64,000 bases of DNA from Hymenobacter edaphi (GTDB taxonomy: Bacteria; Bacteroidota; Bacteroidia; Cytophagales; Hymenobacteraceae), in assembly GCF_003258365.1 (NCBI RefSeq), contig NZ_QHKM01000002.1:372001-436000 (forward strand), read 5' to 3'. The notes under the pieces were generated by a model. That model had not been told where the DNA came from. It ran no database searches and saw only the letters and a list, made by a program, of their open reading frames with translations. Positions within the stretch are counted from its first letter, which is position 1. Every line of letters begins with the position of its first letter. The translations under genes were made by a program, and so were the position numbers. This document shows, one piece after another, positions 53,822 to 61,902 of the stretch.

Positions 53822-55153
53822 ATGAAACGACTCCTCCTGGGACTACTGCTGGCCAGCGCCGCGCACGCGGCCATCGGACAGAAAGCGGCCAAGCCCGCCA
53901 AAACGAAGATTGACGCCAAGCTGATTGAGCGCGTCGAGAAGACGCTGGCCGACGACAAGCTGCGCGGCCGGGCCCTGAACACCGGCGCCCCCGAGGCGGC
54001 GCAGTTTCTGGCCGGCGAGTTTAAGCGCATCGGGCTGCAGCCGCTGCCGGGGCTCACGTCGTTTGAGCAGTCGTTTCCGGCCTATGAAATCAGCACCCGC
54101 AGCCTGCAGGTGAGCGTGGGCGGCGTGGCCGTGCCGCGGGAAAACGTGGCCCTGCTGGCGGGGCAGGAGCAGCTGAGCTGGGCCAGCGGCCAGGCCGGTG
54201 CCCCGCGCGTGGTGGTGGTGGGTCCCCAGGCCGATTTTCGCAAGGAAGCCGGGCCGCTGATGCGCGCCAAGGAAAACGTGCTGGTGCTCATCGACCCAGC
54301 CCACGCCAACATCTTCAAGCGCCTGGCCGCGCAGGTGCAGCACAGCAACTTCCGCGCTGAGAAGCCCGAGCCGACCAGCGCCGCCTTCGTGCTGCTGACC
54401 GCCACGCCGACCGAAACCACGCCCTACCAGCTCACGGCCAGCACCAGCATCAAGCAGCTGGAAATCCGCAACGTGGTGGGCGTGCTGCCCGGCCGCGACA
54501 AGGCCAAAGCCGCCGAGCAGGTGGTCTTTTCCGCGCACTACGACCACATTGGCATCCTGCCCGCCGTGGCCGGCGACTCCATTGCCAACGGCGCCGACGA
54601 CGACGCCTCCGGCACCACGGCCGTGGTGGCCCTGGCCGAGCACTTCAAGAAAACCAAGCAGAACGCCCGCACGCTCATCTTCGTGGCCTTCACGGCCGAG
54701 GAAATCGGCGGCTTCGGCTCCCAGTACTTCAGCAAGCAGCTCGATCCGGCCAAAGTCGTGGCGATGTTCAACATCGAAATGATCGGCAAGGTGTCGAAAT
54801 TTGGCCCCGGCGCGGCCTTCATCACCGGCTTCGATAAGTCCGACTTCGGCCCGATTCTGCAGCGCAACCTGCAGGGCAGCACCTTCAAGTTCGAGCCCGA
54901 CCCGTACCCCGAGCAGCAGCTGTTCTACCGCTCCGACAACGCCACCCTGGCCCGCCTGGGCGTGCCCGCCCACAGCATCAGCACCGACCAGATTCCGACC
55001 GATAAGCTCTACCACTCCGTCGACGACGAGGTGGCAACGCTGGACCTGAAGAACATGACCGAAGTCATTCGGGCCATTGCCGTCAGCTCCCGCGGCATCG
55101 TGGCCGGCACCGATACGCCCACGCGCATCACGGACGCGGGGCAGCGGAAATAA
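53822..55153 (+). CDS. Secreted M28-family metallopeptidase
   Basis: 443 residues from the ATG giving MKRLLLGLLLASAAHAAIGQ, a signal peptide. M28 zinc ligands are complete: His239 in SAHYDHIG, Asp in GADDDASGT, the Glu pair in FTAEEIGGFGS, Asp-like position in FNIEMIG, and the terminal His in KLYHSVDDE. Likely an aminopeptidase in the periplasm or outside. A PA-like insertion lies between signal and catalytic domain. TACTTTG at 53810-53816 directly upstream could be the -7 box, leaving a very short leader. Confidence 0.92.
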   Translation: MKRLLLGLLLASAAHAAIGQKAAKPAKTKIDAKLIERVEKTLADDKLRGRALNTGAPEAAQFLAGEFKRIGLQPLPGLTSFEQSFPAYEISTRSLQVSVGGVAVPRENVALLAGQEQLSWASGQAGAPRVVVVGPQADFRKEAGPLMRAKENVLVLIDPAHANIFKRLAAQVQHSNFRAEKPEPTSAAFVLLTATPTETTPYQLTASTSIKQLEIRNVVGVLPGRDKAKAAEQVVFSAHYDHIGILPAVAGDSIANGADDDASGTTAVVALAEHFKKTKQNARTLIFVAFTAEEIGGFGSQYFSKQLDPAKVVAMFNIEMIGKVSKFGPGAAFITGFDKSDFGPILQRNLQGSTFKFEPDPYPEQQLFYRSDNATLARLGVPAHSISTDQIPTDKLYHSVDDEVATLDLKNMTEVIRAIAVSSRGIVAGTDTPTRITDAGQRK

Positions 55154-55178
55154 CAAGCGGCTGGCGGGTAACAGTCGA

Positions 55179-55362
55179 ACGTCATCCTGAGCCTTAGCGA
55201 AGGACCTTCCTCACACCCCGCACCGCCGTTACCAATAAAACACCAGCACTATTCCGATAGAACGATAAAAGCGCAGCCACCAACGTCAGGGCGTTGGTGG
55301 CTGCGCTTTTCAGTTGGGGCAGGGTGCGAGGAAGGTCCTTCGCTAAGGCTCAGGATGACGTT
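55179..55362. repeat. Nested perfect palindromic element
   Basis: Outer perfect 35-bp inverted repeats (55179-55213 and 55328-55362) begin with AACGTCATCCTGAGCC. A second perfect 19-bp pair, AAAAGCGCAGCCACCAACG and its complement (55267-55285, 55292-55310), is nested inside. It carries no ORF, so it is a non-autonomous repeat of the REP/MITE kind. It sits between convergent genes and may act as a terminator. Confidence 0.88.
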
Positions 55363-55384
55363 CTTTTTCATCAACCCATACGGT

Positions 55385-58054
55385 TCAGCTTTTAATCTGC
55401 CGGGTGATGGTTTCGTCGGTGATTTTATCGTCGTCGGCCAGCAGCAGGGCTTTGCTCAGAATGATGCTCAGGATGGCGTCGCCCTCGAAGGGGAGAAACA
55501 CGTCGGTAGCGGCCGTTTGCTTGGGGCTGCGGTCGGGCACGATGCAGAGGTATTGGTCGTTGGGCTCCATCAGGATGTTGCCCGAGCCCATGTGAATCTT
55601 GTAGGTGCGCAGCTTGCCGCGCACCACCAGGAACTTGTCCTGCACCTCGCTGACTTTGCCGATTTTCAGGCGCGGCACCAGGCGCTGCAGCACCAGCTTG
55701 CGGTTTTTGGCCACTTCCGACAGCTCGCCGAACGAGTAGCTTTCCCAGTAGTTGCGGTACTGCACCAGCCCGCCGCCGTCGCGCCAGAGCGGGTCGTTGC
55801 CGACGGAGGCCACGCCCACGAACAAATCCACGTCGCGCATGACTTCCGAGAAAACCAGCGGCGGAATGTCGGTGAGCGGCAGCGCGTCGTCGCCGTCGAG
55901 GCGGGTGAAGCGCAGCTGGTCGGTGCTGACGTAGTGCCAGATGCCGGTGTCGTTCCAGGCGCCGTCGGCATTGACTTCGCTCACCCAGAACTCGGCCCGC
56001 AGGTCGGGCGCCGGCAAGCTGAGCCGGGCCGCGTCCGATTCGTAGCCCTTGTCGTAGGCGCCCATCAGCGAGTAGCGCCAGCCGCGCAGCTTGGCCAGGG
56101 AGTTGAACTGGTGCTGCTTCAGAACGTGGGCCGCCATGCGGTTGGAGTAGGTGCGGGTGCGCTCCTCCGGCGGCGTAAGCAGGTACACCTCGCGGAAGGC
56201 CTGCTTGAGCGGCTGCCGCAGCTCCCGGCGCTCCAGCAGCCCGCGCCAGGCCAGCACCTCGTCGGTGGCGGCCAGCACCGGGTGCCAGAGCTGCACCTGC
56301 GCCTCGTCGGCGGGCGTGGGCACGGGCTTTTCCTGGGCGTCGTGCCAGGCGCCGTTCAGCCAGAGGGCGTCCGTGTGGGTGCCATCGGCGTGGTAGAAGC
56401 GCCAGATCAGCCGCTCGGCCAGCTGGTTTACCAGGCCGTGCTCCAGGTAGTACTGCCGAAACCAGCGGTAGGGCATCCGGCGGCCTTCCACGAAGCTGCG
56501 GTCGAGCCGGTCGCGCTGGGTGGTGTAGGTCTGCTGAGCCTGGGTCTGGTCGGCTTTCAGCTCCTTCAGCTCCTCGGCGTGGCTTTGTTTCAGCGCTGCC
56601 GGAGCCGATTTCAGGGCCTTGTCGCCCTTGTGCCAGCTCACGTCGGCCTTGCCGTCCGCGAGCTGCAATACCACGTGGTAGTTGCCGTAGTCGTAGTCGG
56701 CGCGGCCGTTGGTGAGCCCCGCCGTGGGCACGGCCATGTCCTCGATTTCGGCCGGCGTGACGCCCAGCTTTTCCGCCCCCTTCTCGATGTAGCGGCCGAT
56801 CAGCTCCTGCGTATTGGCCTGCCGCACCTTGGGGCGCAGGCGCGAGAGTTGGGCCACGCCCGGCAGCCCGCCCTGCGAGAGGGCCAGCAGGCAGGCGTTG
56901 CCCAGCCCCACGGCCAGCGGCCCGCGGCCCGGAATCTTGCGGTAGCACTTCTCGGTGAGGGCGGCCAGGTGCAGCAGTACGGCCGTATCGGCTAGCGGGC
57001 CGAGCGTCCAGGCCAGGGCCTTGCCCACGTTCAGGCTGGGCTCCTGCAGAAAGTCCCACGACGAGTAGGTGTAGGTGCTGTCGTCGTTGTAGGTGTGCGT
57101 GTGCTGCCGCTCCTCCACCGGCAGCGCGGCCAGCAGCCGCAGCCACGCGTCGCCCTGCCGGCGCACCTCGTCGGGGCCGATGGCCGTGACGGCCGCGTCG
57201 ACCTCCTTCAGGTACTTGGCCGAAGGCTGACCGCCGCTGGCTTTCTGCCAGGTTTGCAGCAGCTGCAGCCAGGGCCGGGTGCGGGCGTCGGCGGGGGCCA
57301 GGCCGTCCACGAATTCGTTGAGCGCCTGACCCAGGGCGTCGCCGTCGGGGAAGCGCACGGTCGGTAGGCCGGCGTCATCCTTGGCGCCCAGCAGCTCCTG
57401 CAGCTTCACCCGAACCTTGACGGCGTTGCCGCTGCCGTAGCCGCTGGTCTGGTCCTCGGTGGCGGCCAGCACCTGGCTCAGGTAGGCGGTCAGCTGCTCG
57501 TCGGGGCCGTGCTTTTTCAGGTGCTTTTCCAGCTGGTTCAGCGTCAGCAGCACCGGCATGGTGCGCAGCGCGTCGCCGATGTCGCCCGGCTTCTTGAATT
57601 CCAGCCCGTAGAGCTGCAGCAGCCGCTGCCAGGCGGCGGGGCTCAGCTCCAGCGTGGAGCGCAGCAGCTGTTGCAGCAGGCCTTCGAGCATATAGCGAAT
57701 CTGGTAATCCACCTCGCCGTAATGGTCGCGGCAAAAGCGGATGGCCTCGGCCGCGGCCAGGGTCAGGCGGCCCTTGTAGGCCGCGTCCTGCTCCCGAATG
57801 CCCTGGGCGTAGGCCGGCACGTCCAGCAGCTTCAGGTTGTAGTAGCTCATATCACGCTCCTCGATGTCGAGCAGCAGCTGCCGGAGGACCGGCTGCATTT
57901 CCTGGGCTTCGGCGCTGCCGCCGTTCAGCGCTTTTGCAAACTGGCGGGCTTTCTTCTGAGTAGCGGGCATGGTGGCAGAATTAGGAGAAATATCGGCAAA
58001 CAGCCGGGCCGCGGCATCCTGCGCGCGTTGCCACAGCTCGGTCCAGGCACTCAT
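55385..58054 (-). CDS. DUF4132 (MolR-like) protein
   Basis: 889 residues, no signal peptide. The C-terminal half has DUF4132 features (RRMPYRWFRQYYLEHGLV, LAERLIWRFYHADGTHTDALW, WVSEVNADGAWNDTG). The end motif HMGSGNILMEPNDQYLCIVPD matches the domain that follows DUF4132 in many members. The N-terminal 450 residues are helical. E. coli MolR is the named relative, but its proposed molybdate role is unproven; other relatives occur with MoxR-type ATPases in putative conflict systems. Here the upstream partner is a small MoaD-like protein 11 bp away. Confidence 0.82.
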   Translation of the reverse strand: MSAWTELWQRAQDAAARLFADISPNSATMPATQKKARQFAKALNGGSAEAQEMQPVLRQLLLDIEERDMSYYNLKLLDVPAYAQGIREQDAAYKGRLTLAAAEAIRFCRDHYGEVDYQIRYMLEGLLQQLLRSTLELSPAAWQRLLQLYGLEFKKPGDIGDALRTMPVLLTLNQLEKHLKKHGPDEQLTAYLSQVLAATEDQTSGYGSGNAVKVRVKLQELLGAKDDAGLPTVRFPDGDALGQALNEFVDGLAPADARTRPWLQLLQTWQKASGGQPSAKYLKEVDAAVTAIGPDEVRRQGDAWLRLLAALPVEERQHTHTYNDDSTYTYSSWDFLQEPSLNVGKALAWTLGPLADTAVLLHLAALTEKCYRKIPGRGPLAVGLGNACLLALSQGGLPGVAQLSRLRPKVRQANTQELIGRYIEKGAEKLGVTPAEIEDMAVPTAGLTNGRADYDYGNYHVVLQLADGKADVSWHKGDKALKSAPAALKQSHAEELKELKADQTQAQQTYTTQRDRLDRSFVEGRRMPYRWFRQYYLEHGLVNQLAERLIWRFYHADGTHTDALWLNGAWHDAQEKPVPTPADEAQVQLWHPVLAATDEVLAWRGLLERRELRQPLKQAFREVYLLTPPEERTRTYSNRMAAHVLKQHQFNSLAKLRGWRYSLMGAYDKGYESDAARLSLPAPDLRAEFWVSEVNADGAWNDTGIWHYVSTDQLRFTRLDGDDALPLTDIPPLVFSEVMRDVDLFVGVASVGNDPLWRDGGGLVQYRNYWESYSFGELSEVAKNRKLVLQRLVPRLKIGKVSEVQDKFLVVRGKLRTYKIHMGSGNILMEPNDQYLCIVPDRSPKQTAATDVFLPFEGDAILSIILSKALLLADDDKITDETITRQIKS

Positions 58055-58065
58055 CGGGCGCCGAA

Positions 58066-58461
58066 TCAGCCGCCGACCAGCGGGGTGAGCTTCACGAAGC
58101 TGGCCGTGGCGCCGGGCCCCAGCCAGATCTGCTCGTCGAGGCTTTCCACTTGCCGGTCGTTCACCAGGATAAAGTAGCCGTTCTGCTGAAAGGCCTCCAG
58201 CGCCCGGTACAGCTGCTTTTCGGCGTCGATGCGGTGGTGCTTTTTCAGCCGGTAGCCGTTGAGCACCCGCTCCGAGTCGGTGGGCTGCACCAGGCCCGCA
58301 AAGACGTCGTCGTTGCGCTGGTTGTAGGCGGCCACTTCCTGGCGCACGCGCTGCTCGATCAGCTCGCGCGCGGTAATGGTTTCCTGGCTCAGCTCCAGCG
58401 CCAGGCGGTGCAGCACGGCCCCGGTGGCCGTTTCGTCCTGAATCAGCAGGGTAGTTGTCAT
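58066..58461 (-). CDS. Small protein with MoaD/ubiquitin-like C-terminal half ending Gly-Gly
   Basis: 131 residues. Residues 95-131 (FILVNDRQVESLDEQIWLGP, then FVKLTPLVGG) align by eye with the end of MoaD, which has a VNQ turn, a GD loop and the terminal PPVTGG. The N-terminus (MTTTLLIQDETATGAVL, ETITARELIEQRV) fits the first strands and helix of a beta-grasp fold; a charged helical insert (about 46-92) separates the halves. In MoaD, ThiS and ubiquitin the terminal Gly is adenylated and carries sulfur or a target. It precedes the DUF4132 gene by 11 bp, so the two are one operon. No adenylating enzyme is seen nearby. Confidence 0.75.
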   Translation of the reverse strand: MTTTLLIQDETATGAVLHRLALELSQETITARELIEQRVRQEVAAYNQRNDDVFAGLVQPTDSERVLNGYRLKKHHRIDAEKQLYRALEAFQQNGYFILVNDRQVESLDEQIWLGPGATASFVKLTPLVGG

Positions 58462-58470
58462 GGCGTGTTT

Positions 58471-58485
58471 GCTAAATTATTTAGC
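58471..58485. promoter_or_regulatory. Palindrome upstream of the GG-protein gene
   Basis: GCTAAATTATTTAGC is a 15-bp perfect dyad 9 bp before the start codon, in an AT-rich patch. It could be an operator; GCTATTTAGC recurs near 58534. Confidence 0.4.
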
Positions 58486-58562
58486 TTTTTACTAATGTAC
58501 GACGTTTGGCCGAAACAGATGCACTCAGCCGCTGCTATTTAGCATTGACGGGCTGGGCCTTT

Positions 58563-58598
58563 GTTCGGTTCTGGTACCGGCCACCGGCAGAACCGAAC
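58563..58598. repeat. Inverted repeat upstream of the efflux operon
   Basis: GTTCGGTTCTG and CAGAACCGAAC, a perfect 11-bp pair around 14 bp, overlapping the activator-like motif at its right end. Confidence 0.7.
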
Positions 58599-58618
58599 AC
58601 AGTGTCCGGAACCGGACA
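58593..58618 (+). promoter_or_regulatory. Upstream activator-like site of the efflux operon
   Basis: CCGAACACAGTGTCCGG (58593-58609) recurs upstream of the ATPase gene (63182). It runs into a perfect palindrome TGTCCGGAACCGGACA (58603-58618). The palindrome starts 81 bp before the -24-like element, the usual distance for an NtrC-type enhancer site. Confidence 0.65.
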
Positions 58619-58683
58619 GGTTTTGCTGTGCTAATGGCGTAATTATTAATTGCTAATTACTGAATGTCAATTACTTACAAGTT

Positions 58684-58701
58684 TGGCATTGGGCTTGGCT
58701 A
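58684..58701 (+). promoter_or_regulatory. -24/-12-like promoter of the adaptor gene
   Basis: TGGCATTGGGCTTGGCTA has a TGGCA -24 half and TTGGC where sigma-54 promoters have TTGC; GG to GC is 13 rather than 12 bp. The same layout occurs at 63273. It lies 35 bp before ATG 58736 and confirms that start, because an upstream ATG at 58664 lies before the promoter. Confidence 0.55.
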
Positions 58702-58735
58702 CTATCCGGCAGAACCGACCCCAACCCGAACGAAA

Positions 58736-59980
58736 ATGGACAGAGCTATATCCTCCGCCACCCAGGCCAAACGCCGCCGCCAACGCTGGCTCGGGGCCAC
58801 GGCCGTGCTGCTGCTGCTGGCCGGCGCGCTGTGGGCCTTTCGCGGCGCGCTCAAGCCCAGCATCAGCTCGGCCGAGCTGCTGACGGCCCCGGTGGAAACC
58901 GGCGACGTGGAAGCCTCGCTCACGGCCACCGGCCTCGTCATCCCGGCCCACGAAGCGGTGGTGACCAGTCCCATCCAGTCGACCATCCGGCGGGTGCTGC
59001 TGACGGCCGGCGCCCGGGTGCAGCCGGGCCAGACCATCGTGGAGCTCGACAAGGAGCTGACCAGCACGGCCCTGGGCAAGCTGCAGGACGAGCAGCTGCA
59101 GAACCAGAACAAAAGCTCGGTGCTGCAGCTCTCCCTGGAGCGCAGCCTGAACGATTTGGAGTCGCAGGAGCAGGTGCAGCAGGAGAAGGTGCGCAGCCTG
59201 CAATCGGGCCTGCGCGACGAGCAGCACCTGCTCGGCATCGGCTCGGGCACGCCGGAAGCCGTGCGCCAGGCCGAGCTGAACCTGAAGATTGCCGAGCTGG
59301 AATTGCAGCGGGTGCGCCGGCAGATCCGCAACCAGCGCCAGAGCAACCAGGCCGATGAGCGCGGCCTGGGCTACACCATGCAGATTCAGCAGCGCAGCAT
59401 CAGCGAGCTGGCCGGCAAGCTGCGCCAGGCCAACATCAGCGCCGACCAGGCCGGGGTGCTCACCTGGGTCAACGAAGACATCGGCTCGACGGTGAACCAG
59501 GGCCAGGTCATTGCCCGCGTGGCCGATCTGTCGTCGTTCCGGGTGCGCGGCACCATCGCCGATACCTACGCCGACTCCCTGCACCTGGGCGACCCGGTGG
59601 TGGTGCGCCTGAACGGCACCGACCTGCGCGGCACCATCAGCTCGATCAGCCCGGCCGTGGAAAAGAACGTGGTGACCTTCTACGCCCAGCTCGACGACAA
59701 CCACCACCCCGCGCTGCGCGCCAACCTGCGGGCCGACGTGTTCGTGGTGACGCGGGCCCACCGGCAGGTGCTGCGCCTCAAAAACGGCCCCTTCTTCCAG
59801 GGCGGGCGCGAGCAGGTGGTGTTCGTGGTGCAGGACGGGCAGGCCGTGCGCCGCACCGTGCGCCTGGGCGACTCCAACTTCGACTACGTGCAGGTCGTGA
59901 GCGGCCTGCGCGCCGGCGAGCAGGTCGTCATCAGCGACACGAAGAACTACGAAGAAGCCCCCGCGCTGACGATTAAGTAG
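58736..59980 (+). CDS. HlyD-family efflux periplasmic adaptor
   Basis: 414 residues. A cytosolic basic start and one membrane helix (WLGATAVLLLLAGALWAF) are followed by the lipoyl half (TGLVIPAHEAVVTSPIQSTI, GARVQPGQTIVELDKE), a long coiled-coil hairpin (about residues 110-220), then the second lipoyl half (AGVLTWVNEDIGSTVNQGQV) and beta-barrel. It bridges an inner-membrane transporter to the TolC-type channel encoded next. The MacB/LolD-type ATPase gene at 63380 has the same promoter pattern, so the pump is probably of the ABC (MacAB-like) class. Confidence 0.92.
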   Translation: MDRAISSATQAKRRRQRWLGATAVLLLLAGALWAFRGALKPSISSAELLTAPVETGDVEASLTATGLVIPAHEAVVTSPIQSTIRRVLLTAGARVQPGQTIVELDKELTSTALGKLQDEQLQNQNKSSVLQLSLERSLNDLESQEQVQQEKVRSLQSGLRDEQHLLGIGSGTPEAVRQAELNLKIAELELQRVRRQIRNQRQSNQADERGLGYTMQIQQRSISELAGKLRQANISADQAGVLTWVNEDIGSTVNQGQVIARVADLSSFRVRGTIADTYADSLHLGDPVVVRLNGTDLRGTISSISPAVEKNVVTFYAQLDDNHHPALRANLRADVFVVTRAHRQVLRLKNGPFFQGGREQVVFVVQDGQAVRRTVRLGDSNFDYVQVVSGLRAGEQVVISDTKNYEEAPALTIK

Positions 59981-60094
59981 GCCGCCCTGCCGCCACCACA
60001 ATCGGCCCCCGAACACCTGAACGCCGCCCCACGGCCCGCTCCACCGCCACCGATGCACGTAACTGCCCAACGCTCTGCCCTGCCTTTCTGCGCT

Positions 60095-61630
60095 ATGAAA
60101 ACCCTCTCGTTTTACCTGGATGTGCTGCGGCTCTGGCTGCTGATGGTGAGCATCGTGGCCCTGCTGCTGCTGATTTTCGCCCCGAAGGTGCTGCTGGCCC
60201 AGGAGCTGCCCGCCGCCGGTCGGCCGCCCCAGGCCGTCCTGACTTTGCCGCAGGTCATCGACCTGACGCTGGTGCAGTCGGCGGTGGCCAAGCAGGCGCA
60301 CACCAACCGCGAAACGAGCCTCTGGCAATACCGCTCGTTCCGGGCCGACTACAAGCCGCTGCTGGCCATCGACGGGGTGCTGCCGAACTATTCGCGCACC
60401 ATTCTGGCCGTGCAGCAGCCCGACGGCACCACCAACTTCCGCTACGTGCGCATCAACACCTCCAACGTGGGCGCCACCGTCACGCAGGGCATCGGGCTGA
60501 CGGGCGGCAAGGTCACCGTGGGCAGCACCCTGCAGCGCTTCGACAGCTTCGAGGGCGCCGGGCAGCGGCTTTACAACAGCAACCCGGTAGCCATCGGCCT
60601 GAGCCAGCCCCTGGGCGGCTTCAACCAGCTGAGCTGGAACAAGCGCATCGAGCCGCTGCGCTACCAGGAAAGCCAGCGCCAGTACGTGGAGGAGCGCGAA
60701 ACCATTGCCCGGCGGGTCACGGAGCTGTACTTCGACGTGCTGCTGCAGCAGGTGAATGCCCAGGTGGCCCGCCAAAACCTGCGCGCCAGCGAGGAGCTGC
60801 TGCGCACCGGCCGCGAAAAAAGCAAGCTGGGCCGCCTGTCCGAAAACGACCTGCTGCTGCTGGAGCTGAACCTGCTGGGCGCCCGCCAGGCCGAAATGCA
60901 GGCCAGCGTGGATGCCCAGAACGCGGCCCTGCAGCTCAAGGGCTACACCGGCCTCACCATCGACCCCACGGCGGCCCTGGACGTGCCCGGCGCTGCCCCG
61001 CTGCCGGGCGTCACGCCGGCGGCAGCCCTGCAGCAGGCCCGGCAGTACCGCCGCGAGGGGCTCATGTTTCAGCGCCGCCTGCTGGAGGCCGACCGCAACG
61101 TGGCCCAGGTCAAGGGTACCACGGGCTTTCAGGCCAACCTGACGGCCTCCTTCGGCCTGACCAGCAGCGCCGAGCAGCTCTCCGGCTCCTACATCAACCC
61201 CGCCGACCAGCAGCAGGTGCGCCTGGGCTTCGCGGTGCCCATCGTGGACTGGGGCAAGACCCGCGCCGCCGTGAAAACCGCCGAGCTGGCCCGGCAGCAA
61301 GCCCGCGTGACCGTGGAGCAGGAGCAGCTGACCTTCGAGCAGTCGGTGCTCAGCCAGGCCGGGCAGGTGGACCTGCTGAACCAGCAGCTGCAGCTGGCCG
61401 CCCGCGCCGATACGCTGGCCCAGCGCCGCTACGACATTGCCCAGGCCACTTACAAAGTCGGCCGCATCACCCTCAACGACCTCAACATCGCCCAGGGCGA
61501 AAAGGACCGCGCCAAGCGCAGCTACGTGGCCGCCCTGCGCGCCTGCTGGGTGGCCTACTTCCAATTGCGCACCCTCACGCTCTACGACTTCGAGCGGCAG
61601 CAGCCGCTCGTGACGGCGCAGGCAGAGTAG
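60095..61630 (+). CDS. TolC-family outer-membrane efflux protein
   Basis: 511 residues from the ATG giving MKTLSFYLDVLRLWLLMVSI; a hydrophobic signal ends near VLLAQ. Two repeats of the TolC coiled-coil type follow (ERETIARRVTELYFDVLLQQV and LAQRRYDIAQATYKVGRITL), with barrel strands such as VGATVTQGIGLTG. Forms the exit channel of the pump. It lies 114 bp after the adaptor gene with no own promoter seen. A frame extension to 60053 is possible but would push the signal inward. Confidence 0.9.
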   Translation: MKTLSFYLDVLRLWLLMVSIVALLLLIFAPKVLLAQELPAAGRPPQAVLTLPQVIDLTLVQSAVAKQAHTNRETSLWQYRSFRADYKPLLAIDGVLPNYSRTILAVQQPDGTTNFRYVRINTSNVGATVTQGIGLTGGKVTVGSTLQRFDSFEGAGQRLYNSNPVAIGLSQPLGGFNQLSWNKRIEPLRYQESQRQYVEERETIARRVTELYFDVLLQQVNAQVARQNLRASEELLRTGREKSKLGRLSENDLLLLELNLLGARQAEMQASVDAQNAALQLKGYTGLTIDPTAALDVPGAAPLPGVTPAAALQQARQYRREGLMFQRRLLEADRNVAQVKGTTGFQANLTASFGLTSSAEQLSGSYINPADQQQVRLGFAVPIVDWGKTRAAVKTAELARQQARVTVEQEQLTFEQSVLSQAGQVDLLNQQLQLAARADTLAQRRYDIAQATYKVGRITLNDLNIAQGEKDRAKRSYVAALRACWVAYFQLRTLTLYDFERQQPLVTAQAE

Positions 61631-61644
61631 GGGAGAAGGGCGGG

Positions 61645-61702
61645 AAAACGACGGCCGCGCCCGGTCTGCTGAAAAGCGGGCCGGGCGCGGCCGTCGTTTC
61701 GG
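61645..61702 (+). terminator. Terminator after the TolC-type gene
   Basis: AACGACGGCCGCGCCCGG pairs with its complement at 61681-61698 around 16 nt, followed by TTTC. Confidence 0.75.
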
Positions 61703-61739
61703 GGCCGGCGGGGAGCAGGGCGGGTGGGAGCCGGAAGAG

Positions 61740-61805
61740 GGGCCGTAAAGTCTATTTATTGCATATAAAATATAAATACTTGTATTAAAATAATTATTCT
61801 TATCT
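61740..61805. other. AT-rich patch upstream of the lipoprotein gene
   Basis: A 60-bp run of almost only A and T, 100-160 bp before ATG 61903. Probably promoter-proximal; no clear -7 box. Confidence 0.4.
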
Positions 61806-61902
61806 TCCTTCTACTTCCGACCGAGCCTGGTCCGGGTGCCGTGTGCAGCCGGGGCCCCTGCTGCCTGTGTGCGTAGACCAACCCCCTTTTTTCCTCCCAA
61901 TC

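Noticed and set aside
58664-58735. Upstream ATG of the HlyD-type gene
   Set aside because: It lies before the -24/-12-like promoter and codes for no signal or domain; ATG 58736 is preferred.
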